Shown: one piece after another, positions 53,632 through 62,023 of the stretch
How positions within the stretch are numbered: the stretch's first letter is position 1
Layout: every line of letters begins with the position of its first letter
Source: Hyphomicrobiales bacterium
Lineage (GTDB): Bacteria; Pseudomonadota; Alphaproteobacteria; Rhizobiales; OSC116
Length of the DNA stretch: 64,000 bases
Assembly: GCA_013214705.1 (NCBI GenBank)
Contig: JABSRZ010000004.1
Coordinates: forward strand, 372,001-436,000
Direction: 5' to 3'
Notes under the pieces: model-generated
What the model was told of the DNA's origin: nothing
The model's database searches: none
Seen by the model: the letters and a program-made list of their open reading frames with translations, nothing else
Position numbers and translations under genes: made by a program

Positions 53632-53694
53632 CAGCCGGACTGGAGGCCGCCACTTATGTGGCGCACCCGCGTAGGCCTGAGCAAAGCGAAGAAT

Positions 53695-53883
53695 AGCCGT
53701 GAGCGAAATAAATGCAAGTACCCGTAAATTCGGCAGGAGCGCTAACTGGCTTTGTCTTTACAGCGTTTAAGGCTAGCTCAGTGGCCGAAACTCCAGCACA
53801 AAATTTCAACATCACAGCATTTCAGCAATCTCCGGGCGGCGCTCCTGCCTAAACTCTGGAAGTTTGCATTTATACGCTCGGCT
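53695..53883. repeat. long imperfect inverted repeat
   Basis: The arms 53695-53742 and 53839-53883 are imperfect inverted copies. They share an end of 11 perfect bases, GGCAGGAGCGC (53732-53742) with GCGCTCCTGCC (53839-53849), and further blocks ATAAATGCAA/TTGCATTTAT and AGCCG..AGCG/CGCTCGGCT. The arms enclose about 96 bases. The size is that of a small non-autonomous element or of a structured RNA; no target-site duplication was recognised. Confidence 0.65.
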
Positions 53884-54020
53884 TTAGCCTCGCTGTTAGC
53901 ACTTGCATGCGCTCGACTGCGTCTCGCTAGCCTCCGCGCGTTAGTTGGCAGCGGCTTCGAACGGCCGCTTTCGCGCTCACCGGGTAGCACGTTGTGTGGA
54001 TAGGAGGGATAGACAAAAAT

Positions 54021-54572
54021 TCAGCATTCAGCCTGATAGGCAATTATCGGCATGGTTAGGTTTTCAAACCGTTCCAAGTCATCATATATTCTATCAAATG
54101 CATCTTCTTCATTGCGTCGTTGGTATAGAGTTGTGACTATTTTATGGTCAGCAATGGCTTGGGTGCGGCAAATGGCAAATATAATAGTTTCAGATAGGGT
54201 AAACAAGGTGGGGTTATTGTTCACCTTCACATCCCAATCGGCCAAATATTTATAAGCGCTTTCGCGCTGCTTTTGCGGAAAATTAAAATAGGAAAAATAC
54301 AGATATTGCAGCTCAAGTTTTTTAAACACCGGCGCAAACGGGTAAAAATTCATCCGTTCTAGCCGAAACCTCTTCACCTCAACAAAGTCATTTTCATTAT
54401 TCTCAATGCGCACTTCATAAAAAAAACTATTTTCGGTAATCTGCACTTGGTCCGGCAACCTAATGGCATAGGTGCCACCAAATGGCGAGGTGAATTTTGT
54501 CAGGTCAACCGTGTCTTGGCTGCAAGACATAAGCAAGAAAAAACAGGTGAATATAATTGTAAAATATTTCAT
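54021..54572 (-). CDS. small lipoprotein, unrecognised
   Basis: A 183-residue protein with a lipoprotein signal peptide: MKYFTIIFTCFFLLMSC, where LMSC is the lipobox and Cys17 the likely lipidation site. The mature part is rich in aromatic and charged residues (FFYEVRIENNENDFVEVKRFRLERMNFYPFAPVFKKLELQYLYFSYFNFPQ). No family is recognised. A strong GGGGAGG ribosome site lies before the start. It is inserted between uvrC and pgsA on the opposite strand, next to the GC-rich dyad stretch, and may be an acquisition. Confidence 0.7.
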   Translation of the reverse strand: MKYFTIIFTCFFLLMSCSQDTVDLTKFTSPFGGTYAIRLPDQVQITENSFFYEVRIENNENDFVEVKRFRLERMNFYPFAPVFKKLELQYLYFSYFNFPQKQRESAYKYLADWDVKVNNNPTLFTLSETIIFAICRTQAIADHKIVTTLYQRRNEEDAFDRIYDDLERFENLTMPIIAYQAEC

Positions 54573-54704
54573 GTTCCTCCCCTTGTTATGGCTTCAACAT
54601 ATATTATCTTATAAGTGTAAAATTAGTGTTCTATTCCAAAGATAAATATTACTTTATCGGTTTAGGGTGTATAATGGCCATATAAAAATCGGATGATGAG
54701 ACTC

Positions 54705-55274
54705 ATGAATTTAAACATTCCCAATAGCTTAACTATTTTCCGCATCGTGGCTGTCGCGGCCATTGTGGTTTGTTTTTATTTCGAGGGCGATACCGCACGT
54801 TGGGTCGCTTTGGGCATTTATTTTATTGCTGGCGTTACCGATTTTCTCGATGGCTATATCGCCCGCAAATGGGATATGCAGTCAGACCTTGGCCGCATGC
54901 TCGACCCGATTGCCGATAAATTACTCATTTCCATCGTGCTCATTATGTTGGCCGCTTATGGCACAATTAACATGGGCAATTATTCCATCATTCCGGCCGT
55001 CATTATTTTAAGCCGCGAAATTTTGCTTTCTGGCTTGCGCGAATATCTGGCACAATTGCACATAAACATGCCAGTATCCAATTTGGCAAAGTGGAAAACA
55101 GCCGTCCAAATGGTGTCACTTGGCTTTTTATTGGCCGGCACAGCGGGCGATCAAGTGCTGCCCTATAATACCGAAATCGGCCTAACAACATTGTGGTTAG
55201 CCGCCGCCATCACCGTCTATACAGGTTATGATTACCTGCGCATCGGCATTCAACATGTTATAAATAAAGACTAA
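54705..55274 (+). CDS. pgsA: CDP-diacylglycerol-glycerol-3-phosphate 3-phosphatidyltransferase
   Basis: Makes phosphatidylglycerol phosphate from CDP-diacylglycerol in the inner membrane. The CDP-alcohol phosphotransferase motif D-G-x2-A-R-x8-G-x3-D-x3-D is seen in DFLDGYIARKWDMQSDLGRMLDPIADKLL. The 189 residues have about five helices, normal for the family. I start at the ATG at 54705 (MNLNIPNSLTIFRI, the usual beginning); two ATG codons at 54693 and 54696 are alternatives. The YehS-like gene follows 4 bases later and is probably cotranscribed. Confidence 0.95.
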   Translation: MNLNIPNSLTIFRIVAVAAIVVCFYFEGDTARWVALGIYFIAGVTDFLDGYIARKWDMQSDLGRMLDPIADKLLISIVLIMLAAYGTINMGNYSIIPAVIILSREILLSGLREYLAQLHINMPVSNLAKWKTAVQMVSLGFLLAGTAGDQVLPYNTEIGLTTLWLAAAITVYTGYDYLRIGIQHVINKD

Positions 55275-55278
55275 ACAC

Positions 55279-55779
55279 ATGACAAATAACGACATTCTTA
55301 GAAACCTCCGCTACACCTTCAACCTCGGCGATACAAAAATGATCGACATTTTTGCCGCGGCCGGTCTTAAAACCGACCGTACCGAAATAAGCAATTGGCT
55401 TAAAAGCGATGAGGATGAGAGTTTCGTAAAAATAACTGATGAAGAGTTTGCCACATTCTTAAACGGCTTCATCAACAAACGCCGTGGTAAAAAAGATGGT
55501 CCACAACCCGTGGCAGAAACCACGCTTAACAATAACATTATTTTTCGTAAACTAAAAATAGCGCTGAATTTAAAAAGTGATGATATTTTAGACCTGTTGG
55601 ATATGGCCGATTTTCGCCTCAGCAGCCACGAGCTAAGCGCCTTTTTCCGCAAAGACGGTCATAAACATTACAGAGAATGCAAAGACCAAATTCTGCGTAA
55701 TTTCCTCCAAGGCTTAAAGCTAAAGCACCGCCCAGCGCCAAAAACCGAATCAGAAACTGAGCCAAAGCCAGAGGCCTAA
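55279..55779 (+). CDS. DUF1456 (YehS-like) protein
   Basis: A 166-residue protein made of two copies of the DUF1456 unit: NNDILRNLRYTFNLGDTKMIDIFAAAGLKTDRTEISNWLKSDEDESFVKITDEEFATFLNGFI and NNNIIFRKLKIALNLKSDDILDLLDMADFRLSSHELSAFFRKDGHKHYRECKDQILRNFLQGL. The function is not known in any organism. The C-terminal tail is Lys/Pro/Glu-rich. It lies 4 bases after pgsA, so translation is probably coupled, and it is convergent with a DUF1801 gene 1 base away. Confidence 0.88.
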   Translation: MTNNDILRNLRYTFNLGDTKMIDIFAAAGLKTDRTEISNWLKSDEDESFVKITDEEFATFLNGFINKRRGKKDGPQPVAETTLNNNIIFRKLKIALNLKSDDILDLLDMADFRLSSHELSAFFRKDGHKHYRECKDQILRNFLQGLKLKHRPAPKTESETEPKPEA

Positions 55780-55780
55780 T

Positions 55781-56203
55781 TTAGCCATATCTGTCATTCA
55801 TCACGTCGATAGATATGGTAATTATTTCAGCTAGAATATCCAGATTCACATCGGCCAATTTGTTGATATATAAACAAGATTTTCCCGTCTTGCATTTCCC
55901 CAAGCGCGCCAACTTGTCTTTATAATCGTCAAACCCCGGCATGATATATAATACCAAATTAGCTTTGCGTGGCGAGAAGCCAATTTTCATGCTGTCGCCC
56001 TCGCGCCCACTATCATATTTATAATGATAGGTGCCAAACCCAATCATCGATGTGCCATACATTTTGGGCGGGTAACCGCTTAAAGTCTCCATCATTGCCA
56101 GCAGTTTTTCGGCATCGGTGCGGCGCACATCATGCTCGATAGAGGCAATAAACTCCTCAACATCATGGCTGTTAAATCGGGTTTTATTTTGGTTTTTGGT
56201 CAT
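55781..56203 (-). CDS. DUF1801 protein
   Basis: A 140-residue cytosolic protein of the DUF1801 group, related to the frataxin-like B. subtilis YdhG fold. Typical parts are VEEFIASIEHDVRRTDAEKLLAMMETLSGYPPKMYGTSMIGFGTYHYKYDSGREGDSMKIGFSPRKANLVLYIMPGF, then YKDKLARLGKCKTGKSCLYINKL, the family's conserved end. The role is unproven. I start at the ATG at 56203; the open frame extends to a TTG eight codons earlier, and neither has a clear ribosome site. It follows ychF on the same strand after a 40-base gap. Confidence 0.87.
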   Translation of the reverse strand: MTKNQNKTRFNSHDVEEFIASIEHDVRRTDAEKLLAMMETLSGYPPKMYGTSMIGFGTYHYKYDSGREGDSMKIGFSPRKANLVLYIMPGFDDYKDKLARLGKCKTGKSCLYINKLADVNLDILAEIITISIDVMNDRYG

Positions 56204-56243
56204 GCTATAATTTAAAACCAAAGCCAATATATGCGCAAGTTAT

Positions 56244-57341
56244 TTAAACATTAAACCTGAAATGCAAAATATCGCCATCTTTGACAACATATTCTTTGCC
56301 TTCAACCCGGTGTTTACCAGCTTCTTTACAGCCTTGCTCGCCATTATATTGCATGAAATCATCATAATTCATGCATTCAGCTCTAATAAAGCCTTTTTCA
56401 AAATCTGTATGAATCACCGCAGCGGCTTTTGGCGCTTTTGTGCCCTTACTTATGGTCCATGCGCGGGCTTCTTTTGGCCCAACGGTAAAGTAGGTTTGCA
56501 AACCCAGCAGCTCATAACCAACCCTGATCATCCGGTCAAGGCCCGGCTCTTTAATGTCCAAATCATCCATAAATTCTTTGGCCTCATCGGCATCCAATAG
56601 GCTTATTTCAGCTTCAATTTCTGCCGAAATAATCACTGTTGCCGCACCTTCTTCAGCGGCTTTTTTCTCCACCAATTTTGAGAATTCATTGCCGGTGGCA
56701 ATGCTATCTTCATCGACATTACAAACATATAACACCGGCTTAGATGTCAGTAGATTCAAGCCTTTAAATATAACCTGCTGGTCATCATCTATTTTGGCAT
56801 GCCGCGCCGCTTTGCCATCATTTAACGGCAGCAATGCGGCTTCCATCACCGCCAATATTTCAATGGCTTCTTTGTCCTTAATGCCAGCTTTTTTGCGTAT
56901 CGCTGGCAAGCGTTTTTCCAGACTTTCAAGGTCGGCAATCATCAATTCGGTTTCAACAATTTCAGCATCTGCCAATGGGTCGATGCGGCCTTCAACATGG
57001 GTGATGTCATCATTTTCAAAACACCGCAATACATAGGCAATGGCGTCCACTTCTCTAATGGTGGCCAAAAATTGGTTGCCCAAACCTTCGCCCTTAGATG
57101 CGCCTTTTACCAAACCGGCAATGTCGACAAATGTTAACCGCGATGGTATTAATTCTTTAGAACCTTCAATCGCCGCAATGGCCGCTATGCGTGGGTCTGG
57201 CACGGCCACATCGCCAACATTTGGTTCAATTGTACAAAACGGAAAGTTAGCCGCTTGCGCCGCCGCTGTTTGTGTTAACGCGTTAAATAGGGTCGATTTA
57301 CCAACATTTGGCAAGCCAACAATTCCACATTTAAAACCCAT
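56244..57341 (-). CDS. ychF: redox-regulated ATPase/GTPase YchF
   Basis: An Obg-family P-loop protein that prefers ATP and binds ribosomes; it represses oxidative stress responses in E. coli. G1 is VGLPNVGKSTLFNALT, G2/G3 includes FCTIEPNVGDVAVPD and FVDIAGLVKGASKGEGLGNQFL, a coiled-coil insert follows, and the C-terminal TGS domain ends AECMNYDDFMQYNGEQGCKEAGKHRVEGKEYVVKDGDILHFRFNV. The 365 residues are the norm. AGGAG lies 6 bases before the start. It follows pth after 9 bases, part of the rplY-pth-ychF group. Confidence 0.97.
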   Translation of the reverse strand: MGFKCGIVGLPNVGKSTLFNALTQTAAAQAANFPFCTIEPNVGDVAVPDPRIAAIAAIEGSKELIPSRLTFVDIAGLVKGASKGEGLGNQFLATIREVDAIAYVLRCFENDDITHVEGRIDPLADAEIVETELMIADLESLEKRLPAIRKKAGIKDKEAIEILAVMEAALLPLNDGKAARHAKIDDDQQVIFKGLNLLTSKPVLYVCNVDEDSIATGNEFSKLVEKKAAEEGAATVIISAEIEAEISLLDADEAKEFMDDLDIKEPGLDRMIRVGYELLGLQTYFTVGPKEARAWTISKGTKAPKAAAVIHTDFEKGFIRAECMNYDDFMQYNGEQGCKEAGKHRVEGKEYVVKDGDILHFRFNV

Positions 57342-57350
57342 ATCAATCTC

Positions 57351-58067
57351 CTATTTCGTAAACTTATTTTTTAATTCTTTTAATGCCGCAAACGGGTTGC
57401 CCAATTTGACTATTTTGGCCTTTTGTGGCGCTTTGGGCGGTTTATCAGCCTTTGTTACAGCCTGTTTCGGCTGTTCATTTATGTCTTCATTGGCCGCACG
57501 TTTTGCCAGTTTTTGCTCCACCGCGGCTTTAAAATCGGTCAATTTGTCTAAAGTCAATTTTGGTGCAGCGTCTGCCATGCTTTCCAGCAATGGCAGCAGC
57601 CATTCTTTGTCGGCTTTGGCAAAATTGCCCAACACATAATGCGCGACTTGGTTTTTTTGCACCGGCCGACCCACGCCAATGCGCACCCGGTGGTATTCAT
57701 TGCCAATATGCTGAGTCAGGCTTTTCAGGCCGTTATGCCCAGCCACACCACCGCCAAATTTCACTCTAAATTTGGCCGGTGCTAAATCAATTTCATCGTA
57801 TAAAACAATAACATCATCTGCTTCAAGTTTATAAAAGCGCATGGCTTCACCCACCGCTTGGCCAGATAAATTCATAAATGTTTGTGGTTTAATAATCAGC
57901 ACTTTTTCTGTGCCTAGCCGCCCGTCAGAAACCAAAGCGCTAAATTTTTGCTTATAGGGGGCAAAGTTATGGCGGCGGACAATCTCGTCCACCGCCATAA
58001 AACCAACATTGTGGCGATTTAGTGCATATTCCGAACCCGGGTTTCCCAAACCAACTATAAGTCGCAT
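57351..58067 (-). CDS. pth: peptidyl-tRNA hydrolase
   Basis: Recycles peptidyl-tRNA by cleaving the ester bond. The active-site pattern is LIVGLGNPGSEYALNRHNVGFMAVDEI with the catalytic His in RHNVG, and GGGVAGHNGLKSLTQHIG with the conserved Asn. The 238 residues exceed the usual size of about 195; the extra part is a Lys/Ala/Pro-rich C-terminal tail (NEQPKQAVTKADKPPKAPQKAK), a common alphaproteobacterial extension. GGAG lies before the start. It is between rplY and ychF on one strand. Confidence 0.96.
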   Translation of the reverse strand: MRLIVGLGNPGSEYALNRHNVGFMAVDEIVRRHNFAPYKQKFSALVSDGRLGTEKVLIIKPQTFMNLSGQAVGEAMRFYKLEADDVIVLYDEIDLAPAKFRVKFGGGVAGHNGLKSLTQHIGNEYHRVRIGVGRPVQKNQVAHYVLGNFAKADKEWLLPLLESMADAAPKLTLDKLTDFKAAVEQKLAKRAANEDINEQPKQAVTKADKPPKAPQKAKIVKLGNPFAALKELKNKFTK

Positions 58068-58099
58068 GAGCTAGCTCCGTTTATGCTGCCACCAAAAAC

Positions 58100-58753
58100 C
58101 TATTCTTCAGCTGCATCTGCATCTGGAGTTTCAGCTTCATCACCTTCAGTTGCTTCAGCATCATCAGCATCATCTGCATCAACAGCACCACCAGGTGCGG
58201 CAACAGATACGATGGTAAAGTCGCGGTCAGTAATTGTAGATTTCGCGCCTTCAGGCAACGTGATTTGCGAAATATGAATAGATTCGCCAACATCAAGGTT
58301 AAGCAGATCAACTTCAATTTCAGATGGAATTGCGTTGGCACGAACTGTAATCATAATAGAATGACGAACCACATTCAATGCACCACCAGCTTTTAGGCCT
58401 GGGCATTCTTCTTCGTTCAAGAACACAACTGGAATTTCCAAATCAAGCGTCGCGCCTTTTCCTAAGCGGAAAAAGTCAATATGTATAGGGATGTCTTTTA
58501 CTGGGTCTAGTTGAACCGCACGGCAAATCACCCGGGTTTTTGTGCCATTAACATTAACTTCAAAAAGTGTTTGTTTAAAACCACCTCTAAAAATCAATTT
58601 ATGCATCAAGTTATATTCTAACGAAATGGTTACAGGGTCTTGACCGTCACCGTAAATAACCGCAGGTACATTACCTTCACGGCGTTCTTTACGAGCAGCC
58701 CCCTTGCCAACTCTTTCGCGTGGTTTAGCTTCTAAACTAATCATATCAGCCAT
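58100..58753 (-). CDS. rplY: 50S ribosomal protein L25/general stress protein Ctc
   Basis: A 217-residue L25 of the long Ctc type. The N-terminal 5S rRNA-binding part is ISLEAKPRERVGKGAARKERREGNVPAVIYGDGQDP, followed by the TL5-like C-terminal domain (IPIHIDFFRLGKGATLDLEIPVVFLNEEECPGLKAGGALNVV). The end is a low-complexity acidic tail of Ala/Asp/Glu. I start at the ATG at 58753 because GGAG lies 7 bases before it. It begins the rplY-pth-ychF group, the next gene lying 32 bases on. Confidence 0.95.
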   Translation of the reverse strand: MADMISLEAKPRERVGKGAARKERREGNVPAVIYGDGQDPVTISLEYNLMHKLIFRGGFKQTLFEVNVNGTKTRVICRAVQLDPVKDIPIHIDFFRLGKGATLDLEIPVVFLNEEECPGLKAGGALNVVRHSIMITVRANAIPSEIEVDLLNLDVGESIHISQITLPEGAKSTITDRDFTIVSVAAPGGAVDADDADDAEATEGDEAETPDADAAEE

Positions 58754-58964
58754 AATTTTACTCCAAAATAAGCCCAAAATGGGCAGAAATTCGATGATAG
58801 GAGATTAATCCCTCCAGGGGTGGAAGATCTGTATACCTAAAATCGATAGCGGTTTATACCACTAAATCCAGCAAATGCAAGCCTTAGCTCAACTTATCAA
58901 TGTCAAATTATCAATGTCAAAAAATTGAAAACCTTGCAAACATTACCAGCATCAAACACATCAC

Positions 58965-59903
58965 TTATAAATTAGTAAATAAGTCAGAGACCGATTCTTC
59001 TGCCGCGGTGCGTTTAATGGCTTTGCCAAACAATTCAGCAATGGTAATCACCCTTATATTCCGGGCGGTTTTCACCGCTTCATTGGCTTCAATAGAATCA
59101 GTGATCACTAGATTTTTCAGTTTGCTGTTAACAATGCGCGAAACCGCACCACCAGATAACACCCCATGGCTAATATAAGCGCTAACCGATTTTGCACCTG
59201 CTGCTAACATCGCGTCAGCCGCATTGCACAAAGTGCCGCCGCTATCCACAATGTCATCCACCATAATACAATCATAGCCAGCCACATCGCCAATGATATT
59301 CATCACTTCAGATACACCGGCTTTTTCCCGGCGTTTGTCGACAATCGCTAGCGGTGCATTTATACGTTTCGCCAGCGATCTGGCCCGCACCACACCACCA
59401 ATATCAGGCGATACCACCATAATATTTTCACCGCTAAATTGCTTTTTAATGTCGCGCACCATAACCGGTGCTGCTTGCAAATTATCGGTCGGTATGTCAA
59501 AAAAGCCTTGTATTTGGCCAGCATGCAAATCCATCGTCAACACCCGGTCAACACCCGCACGGGTGATTAAATTAGCCACTAACTTTGCCGATATGGGCGC
59601 TCTGGGCGCAGGTTTTCTATCTTGTCTTGCATAGCCAAAATAGGGCATAACTGCAGTTATGCGGCGGGCAGATGCGCGGCGCAATGCGTCAGTAATAATC
59701 AGCAATTCCATCAAATGGTCATTGGTTGGAAAGCTAGTCGATTGAATTATATATACGTCTTCACCCCGTACATTTTCTTTAATTTCGACATATATTTCTT
59801 CATCCGCAAAGCGTTTCACTTCGCAGACAACCAAAGGTATGTCTAAATGGTCAGAAATATGTTGAGCGAGGGAGGAGTTAGAATTACCAGCAACCAGTTT
59901 CAT
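58965..59903 (-). CDS. prs: ribose-phosphate pyrophosphokinase
   Basis: Makes PRPP from ribose 5-phosphate and ATP for nucleotide, histidine, tryptophan and NAD synthesis. The class I pattern is clear: [31 protein letters not shown] (ribose 5-phosphate/PRPP contacts), and [19 protein letters not shown], the PRPP-binding loop. The ATP flexible loop is [26 protein letters not shown]. At 312 residues it is normal. It precedes rplY on the same strand with a gap of 187 bases, in which I see no terminator of the T-tract type. Confidence 0.97.
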   Translation of the reverse strand: MKLVAGNSNSSLAQHISDHLDIPLVVCEVKRFADEEIYVEIKENVRGEDVYIIQSTSFPTNDHLMELLIITDALRRASARRITAVMPYFGYARQDRKPAPRAPISAKLVANLITRAGVDRVLTMDLHAGQIQGFFDIPTDNLQAAPVMVRDIKKQFSGENIMVVSPDIGGVVRARSLAKRINAPLAIVDKRREKAGVSEVMNIIGDVAGYDCIMVDDIVDSGGTLCNAADAMLAAGAKSVSAYISHGVLSGGAVSRIVNSKLKNLVITDSIEANEAVKTARNIRVITIAELFGKAIKRTAAEESVSDLFTNL

Positions 59904-60055
59904 GGCGACAGACTCTCTTTAAGTTCTGGCGACAGAGGCGGTACACCATCTACACCAGATATGGGTTTCAGCGGCGGCAGTTTTTACACTTAACTTTCTT
60001 TAACAGTGATGACCAGAGTCTTCAACAGATGAATCACTTACCCCCAGCTTCCCAC

Positions 60056-60301
60056 TTATTTTTTACCTTCTAACGCGTCTATGCGGGCTAATAATTTTTG
60101 GTTTTGCAAGGTCAAATTGGCCACCATTTCTTTGACCACATCAAATTCTTCGCGGCGCACAAGTTCCATATCGTTGACAATTTTTTCGCCTTGGTTTTTG
60201 GCCATTTCCTTCACTTCGTCAAATACGCCCTCAGCGGCGCTGACCACATTGGTAGTGGCCTTGGCAACTTCATCAAAAAATCGGTTATTAGTTTGGGTCA
60301 T
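60056..60301 (-). CDS. ubiK: ubiquinone biosynthesis accessory factor UbiK
   Basis: An 81-residue protein of the BMFP/UbiK family (YqiC). It has an amphipathic N-terminal helix (TQTNNRFFDEVAKATTNVVSAAEGVFDEVKEM) and a C-terminal coiled coil ending REEFDVVKEMVANLTLQNQKLLARIDALEGK, the most typical part. In E. coli UbiK binds UbiJ and helps aerobic ubiquinone synthesis on lipid particles. The gene stands alone upstream of prs on the same strand. Confidence 0.9.
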   Translation of the reverse strand: MTQTNNRFFDEVAKATTNVVSAAEGVFDEVKEMAKNQGEKIVNDMELVRREEFDVVKEMVANLTLQNQKLLARIDALEGKK

Positions 60302-60495
60302 ATCAGGTCCTTAAATTCCAACTGGCATACTTAACAGATAGTGTGTTTCCCAGCCATATTCAACCATTTACAATCCTAATGGCCAAATAATTCGGCTCAA
60401 AATTTGCAAACCATCGCTGCGGGTTGAAATAAATTTTTAATTCCCCACTTAACAGCCAAGCATCCAAAGCACAATTCAGGTTTGAGGAAGTCTAT

Positions 60496-61284
60496 ATGGC
60501 CAACAAATTGAAATCAATAATGTCAGAACCATATCAAGTCATTCTATATAGCATTCTGGCGCTAGCCGCATCAGCCGGCATCGCCGCTATTGCATCGGCA
60601 ATAGACAACAGCAATATCAGCATTTTAACCGTCATCACCCCAACAATATTGGCGGCTATTTTTAGCGCTATATTCATCGGCAAAACTGGGCTAAAACAGC
60701 TTTTCATTGCACAGTTGTTCAAACCGGTGAAATTAATTTGGCTCAGCATAGCGCTGTTTGGCATCCCTGCCCTTGCGGTCGTCAGTATTTTAATAAGCCA
60801 ACAATTTGGTGGCGATGGCCTTTACCTTACAAATTCGAACTTGATGCCGCAATTGGTGGTTATCTTACTCATTTCAATTGGCGAAGAATTCGGCTGGCGT
60901 GGCTATTTACTGCCCAAATTGCAAAATCACTATAATGCGCTCATCGCGAGTTTAATTTTGGCACTTATTTGGAGCTTGTGGCATTATCCAGCTTATTTAA
61001 TCGGCGTGGGCACCCCGCTAGATGTGCCGTTTTACATTTTTATGTTGTGGGTATTTCCGGTCACGCTCATCATCACTTGGGTTTACAATAATAGTGGCAG
61101 CATATTATTGCCCATCATCATGCATTCTGCGGCCAACGCATCATTCTCATATCTGCCAATTTTGCCCGAAACCACCGGCGAACATACCAGCTTTTACATT
61201 TTCATTGCTGTGGTATGGGTAGCGGCCATCACCATGGTCATAATATTCAAACCCGCCAAATTTATTTATACGCCTAACGTGTAA
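60496..61284 (+). CDS. CPBP-family intramembrane glutamic protease
   Basis: A 262-residue membrane protein with about seven to eight helices of the CPBP (CAAX protease and bacteriocin-processing, ABI) family. Motif 1 is GEEFGWRGYLLPKLQ with the paired catalytic Glu and an Arg; motif 2 is ALIWSLWHYPAYLIG with His; motif 3 is IIMHSAANASF with His and Asn. The substrate is unknown; there is no bacteriocin or toxin gene near. AGGA lies before the start region. The next gene is convergent. Confidence 0.9.
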   Translation: MANKLKSIMSEPYQVILYSILALAASAGIAAIASAIDNSNISILTVITPTILAAIFSAIFIGKTGLKQLFIAQLFKPVKLIWLSIALFGIPALAVVSILISQQFGGDGLYLTNSNLMPQLVVILLISIGEEFGWRGYLLPKLQNHYNALIASLILALIWSLWHYPAYLIGVGTPLDVPFYIFMLWVFPVTLIITWVYNNSGSILLPIIMHSAANASFSYLPILPETTGEHTSFYIFIAVVWVAAITMVIIFKPAKFIYTPNV

Positions 61285-61290
61285 CCAAGT

Positions 61291-61938
61291 TTAATAAGGT
61301 CTGGTGTCCGCAAATTTAGGGTAAAGGCCATAAAAGCCTGCCAGCCATGCTTCTAATTCTGGGTGGCTACTGCGCCATTGGCCTTTATTTTCGCCAAGCT
61401 CTGTGCCATGTTTGGCGTCTTCATTAATTCTAATGTCTAAATATTCCAGCAATATCGCCAGGCTAATGTTCACAATGTTTAGCTTTTGCAATTGTGGTGG
61501 ATTGTCTACAAACCAGTTTAAACCTTTGGTCACTTTTGCCATTTGCATATCCACAATCTCTTGGCAATATTTATCGGCAGGTCGCAGTCGGCCTTCATAA
61601 ACCACCAACAAAGCCGCATCGGTAATGCCTGTGGCCAATTTTGCGTGGGTCAATTGCAAATATTTATCATTCCCCTGCGGCATTAATTTCGCCTCATCGC
61701 CGAGGTCATCCAAATAGTTAAAAATCACTTCGCTGTCATATAAACTATCGCCATTTGGCATGATTAATGTCGGTATTTTGCCCAGTGGATTTTCTTTTTC
61801 CAACCGGTCATTAACATCATGAGTTTTGGCAATCTGAACATATACTTTGTCACTAAGACCATGATGTTCAACGACAATATCAATTTTGCGGCAAAATGGC
61901 GAAGGCACAGCATGCAGTAGAATCATTTGTTTTGACAT
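61291..61938 (-). CDS. glutathione S-transferase family protein
   Basis: A 215-residue GST. The thioredoxin-like N-terminal domain is MILLHAVPSPFCRKIDIVVEHHGLSDKVYV, with Ser/Cys in PSPFCRK as the likely thiol-activating position and the cis-Pro and glutathione contact in NPLGKIPTLIMPNGDSLYDSEVIFNYLDD. The C-terminal helical domain follows. The substrate is unknown; members of this group include the DCM and beta-etherase-like branches. It is convergent with the CPBP protease gene, 6 bases apart at the stops. Confidence 0.9.
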   Translation of the reverse strand: MSKQMILLHAVPSPFCRKIDIVVEHHGLSDKVYVQIAKTHDVNDRLEKENPLGKIPTLIMPNGDSLYDSEVIFNYLDDLGDEAKLMPQGNDKYLQLTHAKLATGITDAALLVVYEGRLRPADKYCQEIVDMQMAKVTKGLNWFVDNPPQLQKLNIVNISLAILLEYLDIRINEDAKHGTELGENKGQWRSSHPELEAWLAGFYGLYPKFADTRPY

Positions 61939-62023
61939 AATATTTATTATCCTTAGAATCGGCAGCTATTGATAAAAACAAAATATACACTAGCTAATAT
62001 ATATCAACTTAAAAGAGGTAAAA

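Larger units (their letters stand above)
53572..54020. other. GC-rich, dyad-rich non-coding stretch after uvrC
   Basis: No credible gene lies in these 449 bases; open frames on both strands are Arg/Ala/Leu-rich and of low complexity. The base composition is visibly richer in G+C than the surroundings. Dyads follow one another: the 11-bp hairpin at 53604-53631, CCAG/CTGG at 53631-53643, GCCAC/GTGGC at 53649-53662 within AGGCC/GGCCT (53644-53678), and the long inverted repeat at 53695-53883. The stretch may be a degenerate mobile or palindromic repeat or a structured RNA. Confidence 0.6.

Noticed and set aside
53764-53790. TAGCTCAGTGG at about 53774, similar to the D arm of a tRNA, within the uvrC-side island.
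   Set aside because: No acceptor pairing, anticodon stem or T arm can be found at the proper distances; the match is limited to the D-arm consensus.
53740-53960. Integron attC-like site, suggested by GCTAACT and GTTAGTTGGC near the ends of the uvrC-side island.
   Set aside because: The core sites do not fit the RYYYAAC/GTTRRRY pairing with a proper bottom-strand hairpin, and there is no integrase or cassette gene nearby.
53752-54003. Open frames of 83 and 70 codons on both strands in the uvrC-side island.
   Set aside because: Low-complexity Arg/Ala/Leu-rich translations that overlap on opposite strands, without a ribosome site; they follow from the GC-rich repeats.
58081-58341. Leu/Met-rich minus-strand frame and Ser/Ala-rich plus-strand frame over the end of rplY.
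   Set aside because: Both are other-frame readings of the acidic Ala/Asp/Glu tail of L25.
60496-61284. A bacteriocin immunity or processing system, suggested by the CPBP/ABI-family protease.
   Set aside because: No precursor peptide, exporter or quorum gene lies nearby; neighbours are GST and UbiK genes.
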